In this document: positions 1 to 8,848 of the stretch, one piece after another
Layout: every line of letters starts with the position of its first letter
Position numbering within the stretch: the first letter of the stretch is position 1
Origin: Bremia lactucae
Taxonomy: Eukaryota > Oomycota > Peronosporomycetes > Peronosporales > Peronosporaceae
Assembly: GCF_004359215.1 (NCBI RefSeq)
Contig: NC_090613.1
Coordinates: 4,065,599 to 4,088,475, forward strand
Length of the DNA stretch: 22,877 bases
Direction of reading: 5' to 3'
Made by a program: the position numbers and the translations under genes
Notes under the pieces: generated by a model
Database searches by the model: none
What the model was told of the DNA's origin: nothing
What the model saw: only the letters and a program-made list of their open reading frames with translations

Positions 1-19
1 GAGACTAAATTGACCCATG

Positions 20-290
20 CATGACAAAGAGCTACTTTCAATAAAGTATGCTCTTGTCAAGTTTCGTGTGCACCTATTGGGCACCGAACCATTTGTAGTT
101 AATACGGATCACGCATCGCTGCGGACCGCTACAAACTCACCGCTCCTCTCGCCTAGAATGGTAAGATGATTTAGATTCTTCTCTATACAAGCCGAGTAAG
201 TCGAATGGCTTGGCTGACGCTTTATCGAGCAGATCCGACTTCGAGGAAAGACACCAGGAAAGTGTGTCTAGTGCTAACGCACAATTTTAG
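20..290 (+). pseudogene. E1 pol: RNase H domain, broken
   Basis: The frame starting at 20 reads HDKELLSIKYALVKF and then VNTDHASLRTA, the usual Ty3/gypsy RNase H core with the catalytic Glu (KELL) and Asp (TDH). A TGA at 167-169 interrupts it. After a frameshift, LADALSSRSD at about 210-240 is the end of the domain with its last catalytic Asp. The domain would degrade the RNA strand of the RNA/DNA hybrid during reverse transcription. The RT upstream is outside the window. The stop and shift make it non-functional as read. Confidence 0.8.
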
Positions 291-540
291 CCATCAACGT
301 TGGCAGCCATGAAGGCATAATACGTGATGAACTCATTAGCCTCTAAAATAAAAGAGATCTACAGTCAGGACGACCATTGTCGCCTGCTGTTAGATCACTT
401 CGGTGGACGAAAGGTAACCCTTCCGTCGTACCTAAAAACTAAGCTAAATCGCTTTAGCTACAGCGATGGCCTGTTATGACATCAGCTGTCACCTTGTGAT
501 CCCTTGAGAATCTGTGTGTTCTCATGACACAGATCTCAAG
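291..540 (+). other. E1 RNase H to integrase connection, decayed
   Basis: No continuous frame survives here. By position it is the connection between RNase H and the integrase zinc finger. The clearest structure is a near-perfect hairpin with arms at 503-517 and 527-540 (CTTGAGAATCTGTGT against ACACAGATCTCAAG, one bulged A). Confidence 0.5.
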
Positions 541-1250
541 CTAATGCTCCTTCACGAGCCCCATGATGTGCCATCTAGTGGGCATCTGGCCCGTGAATTG
601 GCATTCTTACGAGTGTCAGAGGAATTTTGGTGGCCACACCCATATAGATGGGTCGCCAACTGTATTCGCTCTTGCGAATAGTGTCAGCGCATTAAGCCTG
701 CACGTCCAGCAGTGCGCCACTGAAGCCGCTTCCAATTCCAACGAACAGTTGGAAGTCAGCACGCTTGGACTTCATGTTTGGCATGCCACCCTATCATAAG
801 GGTCGGACGGGGCTCGTCGTCTTTGTAGACAAACTGAGCAAAATAAGGCATTTAGCCCCATGTAAAACATCGATCACACGCAAGGAGGCAGCTCTCTTGT
901 TCCTAGATCATGTTTACCGACTTACAGGATGCCCTAATCCATAGTGTCGGAACGAGATCCACGTTTTACGTCTAGTTTCCGGCGTCATGTGTTCGAGCTG
1001 CTAGGTAGCAAGCTCCACATGTCGACCGCCGATCATCTCCAGACCGATGGCCAAACAAAACGTGCCAATCGGATCGTGGCGGATGTCTTACGCACTATAG
1101 CAAGTCCCAAAGAATGGAGCAAGCAATTCCACTTTGTGGGTTTCGCTATACATAACAGTGTCCATGCCAGTTCGGGTGAGACACCGTTTTGTATGATTGG
1201 ACTGCGTCATCCTCGGACGCCAGTCTCGTTTGAGCGCAGCCCGAGTCGTA
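541..1250 (+). pseudogene. E1 pol: integrase zinc finger and catalytic core, catalytically dead
   Basis: In the frame from 541 the HHCC finger is visible: His at 562-564 and 583-585, then Cys 673-675, Glu, a TAG at 679-681, and Cys 682-684, so the finger carries a stop. After a frameshift the core begins with DFMFGMPPYHKGRTGLVVFV; the first catalytic Asp is at 768-770. A further shift leads to 944-1250 with SERDPRF, where the usual SD is SE (Glu at 950-952), and DGQTKRANR, where the catalytic Glu of QTER is Lys (1058-1060). Two of the three D,D,E residues are therefore altered. The domain would insert element cDNA into chromosomes; this copy cannot. Confidence 0.85.
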
Positions 1251-1439
1251 GTGGGGGGGGCTCACTATGCTCGGTGCGAAAGAGGGACATAGTTTCTTCA
1301 ATACGACTATGACCCATGAGGGTATCATCTCAAAAACATTAACTTGCCCTTGTGACCCTGCTAGTCTAGCAGTGATAAAGAAACTACGTCCTATGACCGA
1401 CCTCTCGGCGGTATCATAGGCGAATTTGATGCTAAATGC
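1251..1439 (+). other. E1 integrase inter-domain spacer, no intact frame
   Basis: This lies between the integrase core and the C-terminal domain. It contains a G-run at 1253-1260 that matches the position of the G-run at 16792-16800 in element A, and a perfect CTGCTAGTCTAGCAG palindrome near 1360-1375. No readable domain is seen. Confidence 0.45.
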
Positions 1440-1751
1440 GTGTGCGAGGCTCAACGCTTTGTGGATGAGCGATTAGCCATCACACGAAAAGTCCGTGACG
1501 CGATGACGAGCGCACAGGACAAGCAAAAAGAATATGCGGACCGAAATAGTCGCAAAAATAATGAACGCTTTAGAGTGGGTGGAAAAGTACTATTAAATAC
1601 TGCTATCCTACCTAAAAATGCAATTTATGTACTACCTGAAGGTACTACGAAGTTGTTGCCGCGTTTCATTGGGCGCTTTACGGTGACAGAAGAGGTTGGA
1701 GACCTGAACTATAGACTCACCCCTATGCGGTCACATCCCCCATCCGTCTAA
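1440..1751 (+). pseudogene. E1 pol: integrase C-terminal (GPY/F-type) domain
   Basis: A 103-residue open frame. The first half is helical and charged (DAMTSAQDKQKEYADRN), as in the linker after the integrase core. The second half contains VGGKVLLNTAILP and KLLPRFIGRFTVTEEV, which correspond to the GDxVLLST and KLxPRFxGPF signatures of the Ty3/gypsy integrase C-terminus, a DNA-binding SH3-like fold. It ends at a TAA at 1749-1751, where an intact pol would run on to the chromodomain. The LTT end is garbled by a local shift. Confidence 0.8.
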
Positions 1752-3336
1752 GGAGACCGATGGTGACGCCGACTGTGAGTCGAGCGTCGTTCGGGTGAGG
1801 GGGACGAAGAAGGTGAAAAACTTTCAGCCAATCGTCTCCTCTCATCACGAAAATGACTCGGAGAGCGAGGGACATCACGCGAGTAGCGCGGATCCATCAG
1901 CATTATCTTCTCAAAAAGGTCCAAGCGAGTCTTCAAGCGTTCATAACCCTGACGAGCCTTCGCTCGGACATCATCAAGATCCGAGGTCAGTCGCGAGACT
2001 TGACCTTCGAGATCCGCAATACGTCGTTCATCAGCGCTTAATGCCTGCGACTGAATGGACGAAGGTAAGGCAGCCGCGAGTAGGTGGGCGAAATCGCCAC
2101 TCCTATCGGGCGCCGCTTGCACTGATGGATGCGGGTGGAGACAACGCTTTCTTGTTGGAAAGTTGCTTGCCCACCGCTCCGTGAAGCAAAGGAATTAGAT
2201 CCTCGTCCAATGGAAACGTTACCCAAAGAGTTTTGACTCTTGGGAGCCGATCGAGGCCCTACGTATTAGTATGCCCGGCTTGGTGACTGCCTATGAAAAG
2301 GAGCACCAGCTGAGGCCTCTTTGCTAGTCTCAAATGGACTAGCAGAAGCAGCGTTGTGAGAAGAAACAGGGGGTACAGTACCGCCCTTTTTCTCTTACAC
2401 GCAAGCGGGCGAAATTAATTCGTAGCGAGCGCTGTTTAATTGCATCGGAATTGGATGAATGCGGCGCAAGAATTTTGCCTCGTATTGGTCGGGCGTTTCA
2501 TTTAACACAACACGACCGGGATCGGGAAAATACGCCCAAGACCCTTCCATAATTTAAAGACGCCATAATAATTATGTGCGTCCAGGAGAGCGCGTTCTAG
2601 AAGCGATGCTCTAAGACCGTGTAAACAGGTCATTTAGACGGAGGGGGTTGGTGATATGCTACCCGTCACATAGCCATGTTCAGAACGACTGGCTTGTGAC
2701 ACCGACTGAGCATGTTCACGTGTCGTTGGCGGAGCTTAAGGCTCAGAATCCTCTATGCCAGAACCATTATGGATAATGGTCTGAGCATAAGGCGCTGTGT
2801 TTTTACCCAACGGAGAAGCTACTGCGCCTTTATGGGCAGCACTCTTATTACCTGTCCCTGCCCTATCCAGCGCAGGCGACGAGACAGCATTCGTAAATGT
2901 TGCTGTCTAGCCATGAGAGAAGTTTGGATGGGAAATGATGCACCATCATCCTTCATCATAAGCTCGATGTTCGCATCACTAAAATGAGGTGACGGCAACG
3001 GTGTCGACTTATTGTAGTCGACAATGAGCGACGGATCGGCATCCTTACTGTTAAGGTGGGAAGAATTCTTAAGACTTGTTAACGCGACAGCAGCAATAAC
3101 TGTCGGCGTTTCGACTAAAGCATAAGACGCTTCCGGCGTGTTAACGCGGCGCGTGCGCTTAATGCGAGGTTGAGAGGGCGTCTTCGCAGACGACCGCCAA
3201 ACTTGGCCACTTTAAGGTAGCATCTTTGGCGCCGTGTATGTAAACATAGGTCGCTAGAGTGATTGAGAGAACTAGCGGCGTGTAAAGCCGCTCGCAGTTC
3301 CTCGTTCTTCTTTGACGAATTAAAAATGTAAATGCG
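1748..3336 (-). pseudogene. E1 antisense gene (coiled-coil protein), frameshifted
   Basis: The minus strand from about 3336, 5 bases inside the polypurine tract, down to 1748 reads as successive protein-like segments linked by frameshifts and stops: one with SSKKNEELRAALHAASS, one with SLIVDYNKSTPLPSPHF, one with NETPDQYEAKFLRRIHPI (about 2440-2520), one antisense to the chromodomain, and a 124-residue open frame (1748-2122). The last contains ADLEGQVSRLTSDLDDVR, a heptad-rich coiled coil, and a Ser/Arg-rich tail. Elements A and B have a frame of the same position and layout. No known domain is recognised and no start codon is secure. It could be a non-coding shadow, but the segments look compositionally real and recur. 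Confidence 0.6.
2199..2327 (+). pseudogene. E1 pol: chromodomain C-terminal part and natural end of pol
   Basis: In the frame of CAA 2208-2210 the sequence reads QWKRYPKSFDSWEPIEALR and ends in TAG at 2325-2327. This is the second half of a chromodomain, with the conserved W-K/R-x-Y/P...SWEP residues that form part of the aromatic cage for methylated histone tails. The first half (about 2120-2200) is not readable in the same frame. In chromoviruses the chromodomain follows integrase and steers insertion into heterochromatin. The gap from the integrase C-terminus (1752-2198) is the linker that also holds the coiled coil of the antisense frame. Confidence 0.78.
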
Positions 3337-3340
3337 TTCT

Positions 3341-3355
3341 TTAAGGGGGGGAGAA
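3341..3355 (+). promoter_or_regulatory. E1 polypurine tract
   Basis: TTAAGGGGGGGAGAA immediately precedes the LTR start TGTAAC. This is the expected position and composition of the plus-strand primer left by RNase H during reverse transcription. Confidence 0.8.
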
Positions 3356-3895
3356 TGTAACGGGCTAAAGTTTCCCTTATGTTACACAGTCCCCGTTAAG
3401 TGCACTTAATGTACTAAAGGAGATGGTCAATTACTTAAAAAATAGAATTAAACCCAGCACTCGGGTATGGTTCACGTTGTGACCAACCCTTGTGTATGTA
3501 TTGCACATAGGTGCATTCACATTAGGAGGGATGCCGCCTAGCGCCATCCGTTACGCGAAATATCTAGAAAGATATGCTCGCGATATATATTAGTGTTATC
3601 TATAAAGATGACATTATTGATTAATAAAAATAGGTATTTATATTAAATGCGATAAAATATAAATCAGTCTGAAAACTACTTTCTACTTAGTAAGTGCGCA
3701 CGAGGAGCCGGATTAGTGTTCCCTTGACGACACTTTAAATATAGAGTACTTAAAAAGTGTGTTGGGTGAGGTCGCTAACGCGCCCACCACAACTACTTCA
3801 CTGCACGGAAGAGAAGCCGGTCTAATTGCTTTCTTGCTGTGCTAGGGTGTGTGTCTAAGTAGAGCGTGGCCGCATTAAGACGTACCCGCCTAAAA
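3356..3895 (+). repeat. E1 3' LTR (family L1)
   Basis: It begins TGTAACGGGCTAAAG just after the polypurine tract and ends around CCTAAA at 3890-3895. It aligns along its length with the 565-bp LTR at 19762-20326: shared blocks include TTGTGACCAACCCTTGTG, AGTAAGTGCGC and GTTGGGTGAGGTCGCTAA. The end here has lost the canonical CA. It should hold the promoter and polyadenylation signals of the family, though none can be placed with confidence. Confidence 0.85.
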
Positions 3896-3901
3896 ATGGG
3901 C

Positions 3902-4713
3902 CGTAATCACAGCATGCTTGTAGCGAAGCTACCTCGCTCTTAAAGTCAGAGGAAAAATTTTAGACTCAAAGAGTCTCTTAGTTCTATAGAACTCATGGGT
4001 TTAACATTTCAGGGAGTCGTGCAAGGATTCAGGGGTTCGTAGAACCAAGTGGCAATTAGTATACACCTTAGAAAGGCTTCTGTCTCTTACAATACAATGC
4101 GCAAGCCTTAGGAAGACACTTAATGCTTTGAGATCAAAGGGTTATCAATAGAGATCACATTTTGATTGGTAAATATAGGCATTTATATTTGATACGATTA
4201 TATATAAATCAGTCTGAAAACTATTGACATACCATCAATGATTACGTCTTTTCGTGGGTATCGGCGTTTGAGACGATACTGTTGCAGCGTTCAGTTTATT
4301 AATATCCGCGATTTTTTGAAGGGGTGCGTTAGCTAGGAGAGCAACGGCATTCGCTTCCCAGTCAAAGGTCGTGGTGACTCGAAGAACTAGTACCCGACAG
4401 ATTAGGACGATCAAAGGCACGTCTAAAGGAGTGACCTTTGGATCGTATCCTATTGAAGAGGACGGGGCTACGAACGAGGTGTTATCAGAAAGGGAACTGC
4501 ACGTTTTTCTAATTATTTAAATCCAGAAATGCTGTACTAGCTAATTAAATTAGATTTCGGCCGCCAGATATATACCTGGTGGCGACCACATTTGTTACCC
4601 ATAATAAATGGGATTTTGGTAACTAACTATTCAGAATAGGATCAAAGGGTATTTTACCCATAAAGTAAATGTACCACAACAGCGGGTCTCCAACCGATGT
4701 GTGCCCCATTACA
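3902..4713 (-). repeat. B 3' LTR (family L2) with an internal mosaic insertion
   Basis: On the minus strand the LTR starts TGTAATGGGGCACACATC at 4713, right after the purine run, and ends near 3902, where the plus strand reads CGTAATCAC, a one-base change from the expected TGTAAT complement. The halves 4048-4139 and 4493-4713 align with the contiguous copy at 19233-19560. About 353 bases at 4140-4492 are foreign. Without them the LTR is about 460 bp, close to the length of the A LTR. The left boundary is inferred. Confidence 0.72.
4140..4492. other. Mosaic patch inside the L2 LTR: L1-LTR piece, inverted RT piece, pol-spacer piece
   Basis: Three pieces sit end to end. 4140-4224 (plus) matches an internal part of the L1 LTR (compare 20036-20115). 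4225-4320 on the minus strand encodes NKLNAATVSSQTPIP, an RT motif also seen at about 14650-14700. 4319-4486 (plus) is very similar to 22197-22360, the protease-RT spacer of element D. AAAGGG occurs at both edges (about 4136 and 4488), like a short target duplication or microhomology. The 19233-19560 copy lacks the whole patch. Confidence 0.75.
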
Positions 4714-4725
4714 CCCTCCCCCATC
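4714..4725 (-). promoter_or_regulatory. B polypurine tract
   Basis: On the minus strand GATGGGGGAGGG directly precedes the LTR start TGTAATG. It fixes the orientation of B and shows that the adjacent LTR is the 3' one. Confidence 0.78.
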
Positions 4726-4824
4726 AGACTATTGACACCGAGTGACAACATTCGCTTCATTTCCTCTTTGAGGTTGGAACCTAAACTGCTAATCGTTCGG
4801 TTGTGTTTTTCTTTCCTTTGTCTC

Positions 4825-6147
4825 ATGACAATTAAGCGTGAGTCATAGACTCTTAGCACCTTCCTCGACGAGGAAAGATTGGTGGACTTTGAAGTTCACT
4901 CTCCATCAGAGGATGAGGAGAAAGAGCGTCGCTCTTACACGCCTTCTCCTTCGGATGAACGTCGGCGGGCCCCGAATCCGTTCCCAGAACTTGATGTCCC
5001 TGATGTCTTAACTGCATTGAGCAGGACACGGGACCCTGAGTCCAACATCATTACGAATCCGCTCGAAGAAGAGCAAGAGCGGATAATTTCATTGAGGAAA
5101 AAGCTCGTCGTCGAGCTGCCGACATACTGAGCTCAAAAGCTCATAGTGAATATAGAATCACCCCGCTTAGTGCGGACGAGCGTCTCAAAGTATTAGCGCG
5201 TCATAGCTTAGCCATCTGGATCTTCGGAGACGTAGCGATAACGCCGGAGAAGATCGCTGCTCGTGACGCTCTTCATGAGCGATTTCTTACGCCAAAAATA
5301 GTGTCGCGAAGTCAGTATCTGACGCGTTTACGTGATCAAGCCCGTGAGGCTTCGGTGACCTCCATGAGGGAATTCGAATCGTTTTGTTTCCAAACGAAAG
5401 AAGGAGTGAAAACGAAGTCTCATTTGAGAACTGGGTCCACCTAGCCCGCCGCCTTCGTAATATTTGAGATATCAGATAGTCTGCGGATGCGGCTGATGTT
5501 CGTTTGGAATGAAAGCTTTGCCTCGATTTCGCCAAGCTTTAGGCCAAAGGCCAGTAACGTTCGGCATTTATGCCACAAAACGAGAAATGGTCTTGCCAAT
5601 ATTTCAGTGCTTCGGTAGACCGTACAGCCATGGTTCGAAGCCGCACTAAGGCTAAAGATACACCTAATCCCAAGTCTAGTGGTGGGTAGCGTCGTTTGAA
5701 GCGAGTTGACCCAGAGATTGGCGCTCAAAATCGTCAACGGCGTACGGGCAATCTTGCCGAAGCGGTACCTCAAACTCCCAAGAGTTTTCAGAAGAGGGAT
5801 ACCCTAACCACTTCACCAGATACTGGTATTGGCCCTTATAGAGACGTCGTTTTAAGAGCGTGAAACTGAAGGTTTTACCGCGCAACAAGCTGCGCGGGAG
5901 GAGGCCAAAATCTCGGTGGAGGCATTTGATACTCTATAGCACGAGGTGCAATTTCTTCGTGAGTTCCTTGCTCGGGTTGAGAGCTCCTTTGAGGCGGTTC
6001 AGAGCCGTCTCTCGCTTCTGGAGCGTTAACAATCTCGTTTAGAGAGCCAGCTGGACATCCTCGTGAGGGTGCACCAATCTGCGGCACGACCGCCTGTCTC
6101 GGCGCAAGTGCCTTCAAGTCCACGTGGGAGGGGTCCCGATATCGCTT
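4825..6147 (+). pseudogene. B antisense gene (acidic/Ser-rich start, coiled-coil end), frameshifted
   Basis: It starts at ATG 4825, about 100 bases inside the polypurine tract, and runs plus while pol of B is minus. The frame has a TAG at 4846, then an acidic, Ser-rich stretch (SPSEDEEKERRSYTPSPSDE), a middle part with ITPEKIAARDALHERFLTP (about 5240-5300), a basic stretch antisense to the chromodomain (5620-5855), and a heptad coiled coil with LREFLARVESSFEAVQSRL (about 5960-6020) that ends at TAA near 6145. Two more stops lie in the coil and there are several frameshifts. Layout and position match the antisense frames of E1 and A. No known domain is recognised. Confidence 0.6.
5676..5888 (-). 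pseudogene. B pol: chromodomain and end of pol
   Basis: A 70-residue open frame holds a nearly complete chromodomain: LLKRRLYKGQYQYLVKWLGY followed by PSSENSWEFEVPLRQDCPYA. The Y-W-W aromatic cage residues (YLVKW and NSWE) are kept. The frame closes with a stop at 5676-5678, probably the natural pol end or close to it. It would tether integrase to methylated histone tails. It is the best preserved chromodomain in the window, and the antisense gene overlaps it fully. Confidence 0.85.
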
Positions 6148-6404
6148 AAGGAAGCCAACGTAAAACACTGGGTGTGTACGCAGCTTGCTATGAAGGTTCA
6201 GCGTGTAGCTAGGCCCTTCTTGGCCACGACCGTTAATGGTCCACTAAAGCGCGGGCGCAATTTGGTCTTGAAGACCGCGGAGACCAAGTTGGTAGGTAGA
6301 CTTTTAGCGCTTAGTAAAATTCGGTCTCCGACCATATAAGAAGTAATACAGCTTCTGTCTTTGGCATCTACTTGTTCTGTTTCTTTGTCTTGGCTATCAG
6401 CCAT
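5875..6404 (-). pseudogene. B pol: integrase C-terminal domain and linker
   Basis: Two overlapping frames. 6198-6404 has YMVGDRILLSAKSLP and KLRPRFSGPLTVVAKKGLA, the integrase C-terminal GPY/F-like fold. 5875-6168 has FYVGFLKRYRDPSHVDL, the end of that fold, then a Pro/Glu/Ala-rich low-complexity linker leading to the chromodomain. A frameshift lies near 6165-6200. Both strands are largely open over the linker, where the antisense coiled coil is encoded on the plus strand. Confidence 0.8.
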
Positions 6405-7141
6405 CGTATCCCTTACACGTCTTAAGACACTAAATCGCGTCGCGAGAAACTCGCTTACTTGCTTCGAATAGTAACAGGGCTGCTATCAGCAAGCTTATCG
6501 GGTAATACCTTCCCACCGAGCTCTAACCCACGCAACGGTATCGTTAATGAAACGCGTGGGTGGGTGAGACCGTTGACATAGAACGGACTATAGCCTGTAG
6601 AGGCATGTAAAGCCTAATTTAACGCGAACTTCACCACTGGGAGCATTGAGCTCCAGCGCTTTTGTGTCTGAGCACACACACTGCGCAAAACGTCTTCAAT
6701 GAAGCGATTGACACGTTCAGTGACAATCGGTCTGCGGATGGTCCACAGTGGACATATCCAATCTGGTCCCAAGCACTCGGAAAATTAATTTCCAGAATTT
6801 ATCCGTGAAACGGGGGTCCCTATCAGAGCCAATTGCCACTGGCAAACCATGTTTCCGAACTATGCAATCGATGAACAGCCTTGTTGTTCCTTCAACATAA
6901 ATGGAATCCGGCACGGTCGCTTAGTGAGCCATTTTGCTCATCGGTCAACCAAAACCACTATGCCGGAGTTACCGGCTGAATCTTTCGGAAGACCGTAAAC
7001 AAAATCCAAACTAATGAACTCCAACAACCTATGGGTACGGGGGCTCGCCAGTGGCGCAGCAGCATGCGTCGAGGGTTTAATAGATTGGCAAGTTTCGCAT
7101 GTGCGAATATATGTGCTGACCCATTTATAAAGTTTGGGCAA
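6405..7141 (-). pseudogene. B pol: integrase catalytic core, frameshifted
   Basis: The piece 6938-7141 has the second half of the zinc finger (CETC), then LEFISLDFVYGLPKD with the first catalytic Asp and GIVVLVDR. The piece 6717-6914 has GSDRDPRFTDKFWK with the second Asp intact and DHPQTD. A frameshift near 6725 separates this from the TER-type glutamate, which survives in another frame (ERVNR). The rest, down to about 6500, reads LHASTGYSPFYVNGLTHPRV in a further frame, typical of the end of the core. Catalytic residues are all traceable, but the frame is broken at least twice. Confidence 0.82.
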
Positions 7142-7400
7142 CCAATAAATCTGGCTTACAGAGCCGTAAGAGTTTCTCTACCGAGATGACCACTAAGGAC
7201 AGTATCGTGTGCCTTATAAAGGATTTGGTATCTCAAATCCTCATCATGAGAAACAACGACGCGCGGAGGATCCGCAGCGTCCTTGCAATAAAGCACTAGG
7301 TCTTTATCAATAGAAAACCGATGTAATCTTGCACGCAATCGTGCCGACAATTTATAATTCGAGTCAGAGTTCTTTAGAGGTCGTAGCAGAGCTACACTGT
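7142..7400 (-). pseudogene. B pol: integrase zinc-finger first half
   Basis: The 64-residue frame 7156-7350 has LYKAHDTVLSGHLGRETLTAL, the H-x6-H half of the HHCC finger, preceded by DLVLYCKDAADPPRVVV, the usual beta-hairpin before it. The matching CETC is in another frame at 6938-7141, so a frameshift or stop at about 7140-7160 splits the finger. Confidence 0.8.
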
Positions 7401-7981
7401 TAATCTATGGAGTAAGCCGAACTCATTAAGTCAGTAATAGACGACTCGATAGTCGTTAAGTGAGAGAGCTCATAATCCGGCCTGCGTGATAACGCATCGG
7501 CCAAAGCATTCTGCTTGTAAGGCTTATACTTCACCTCGAAGTTGTACTCGGCGAAAAAGAATGGTCATCGGGTCATTCGCTGTGAGAGACCGGATGACTT
7601 AGTCGCAGTGTGTAATGACGCGTGATCTGTATATATCACAAACGGCTTAGAGCCGAGCAGACGAACTCTGAAATTGACGAGACCATACTTCATAGCAAGT
7701 AACTCTTTGTCACGAACTGGGTAGTTCTTTTCCGCAGGTTTAAGCTGTCTAAACTCGAACGCAATAACACGTTCACGCCCATCAACATCTGTTTGTAACA
7801 GAGCACTGCCAATGGCAAAATCCGAAGCGTCATAGACGACACTGAAAGGCAAATTTGGATTTGGTAGTGCCAGGATCGGGGCATGGATAAGACTATCCCT
7901 TAACGGCTTGAAAAACATTGTGTTCTGTGCCATTCCAGCACCGTTCTCCTTTTTAAGGAAATTAGATAATGGCCTAGCCAT
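7401..7981 (-). pseudogene. B pol: RT connection and RNase H domain
   Basis: A 138-residue frame (7565-7981) is the best RNase H in the window: VVYDASDFAIGSALLQ holds the first catalytic Asp, RDKELLAMKYG the Glu, and YTDHASLHTA the second Asp. The preceding ARPLSNFLKKENG and SLIHAPILALPNP belong to the RT connection. Just past the stop at 7565, FFFAEYNFEVKYKP and ADALSRRPDYEL (about 7480-7560) complete the domain. So one stop or shift separates an otherwise complete domain. Confidence 0.86.
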
Positions 7982-8848
7982 ATCAGCGTATTTTTTGGCT
8001 ATATTTGCGTAAATAATTGGCGAGACTCAATTACTTACGCAAATTCTTTTGGTTTTAGGAACCGACCAATCTAGTATGGCTTTTACCTTAGCGTGATACG
8101 CTTTAAAGCTTCGCTTTCTAATGAAGACCCTAAGAAAGGAATTTATTCTGCGCCAAAAATGCATTGATGCACGGCATACAATTAATTTATGCGCATACAC
8201 TTGAGCACTGCTTGCAAATGGTCTAAATGGTTTTCCATAGCCGACCGACCCTGCTCCGCACGACAATGGACAAAAATGTCATCAAAATAAGTCTATGCAT
8301 AACCTCGATGAGGGCGGAACAGTTGCGTCACTAGACAATTAGATGTTGCCGGGGCGTTGGAAGCCCTTGTGGCATAACCAACCACTCCCATAGCATACCA
8401 TTTGAGGTGCTAATAGCTGTAAGCAGGATATCGCTAGCTCGCATGAGCAGTTGATCGTAACCATCGACAAGTCAAGTGCACTGTACATTGACATCCCACC
8501 ATATTGTTCTGAAGAACATCCTTACTAGGAAAGGGGTTTGTGCTAATATAGTGGCAGCATTAAGCTTATTATAAGCATGTACAATGCGCCATTTACCATT
8601 TGGCTTTTTGACGCAAAATGTCGGTCAAATGGGGAGATTTGATCTCTCGTACCATTCCAGCCTCGTGCTCAGAACGGAAGAAATCGTCAATGACGTCACA
8701 CTGCTCCCTTGGTAAAGGCCAATGTCTTGTGACACAGTATTTCGTTCCCGGAACCAAGTCAATTTTATGGCGAACACCTCTATCCGGAGGTAAAACAGAT
8801 GGTGGGTTATTACATACCACATCTTGGAATTCCTTAGTCAAGGAATAA
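7982..8848 (-). pseudogene. B pol: reverse transcriptase, multiply frameshifted
   Basis: The frame 8593-8841 gives the start of RT: VLPPDRGVRHKIDLVPGTKY and RHWPLPREQCDVIDDFF. Next, in shifted frames, come WRIVHAYNKLNAATI and GMLWEWLVMPQGL (about 8360-8590). The catalytic YFDD is encoded at 8278-8289 (minus), followed by the HCRAEQGRS region. 8027-8266 carries the thumb/connection part (VKAILDWSVPK). At least four frame changes occur, so no functional RT can be made. It would copy element RNA into DNA from a tRNA primer. Confidence 0.84.

Larger units (their letters stand above)
1..3895 (+). mobile_element. E1: 3' half of a degenerate Ty3/gypsy retrotransposon
   Basis: Domain order on the plus strand is RNase H, integrase zinc finger, integrase core, integrase C-terminus, chromodomain, then a non-pol region with an antisense frame, a polypurine tract and an LTR. 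This is the order of a Ty3/gypsy chromovirus. The 5' LTR, gag, protease and most of RT lie outside the window. The pol frame is broken many times by stops and single-base shifts, so this is a relic. Its LTR matches the LTR at 19762-20326 (family L1). Confidence 0.88.

Noticed and set aside
563..799. A 78-codon plus-strand frame starting with MMCHLVGIW
   Set aside because: It is another frame of the integrase zinc-finger region, whose HHCC residues are readable in the frame from 541.
2712..2987. A 91-codon plus-strand frame downstream of E1 pol
   Set aside because: Cys/Arg-rich and without motif; the opposite strand here reads as the more protein-like antisense gene.
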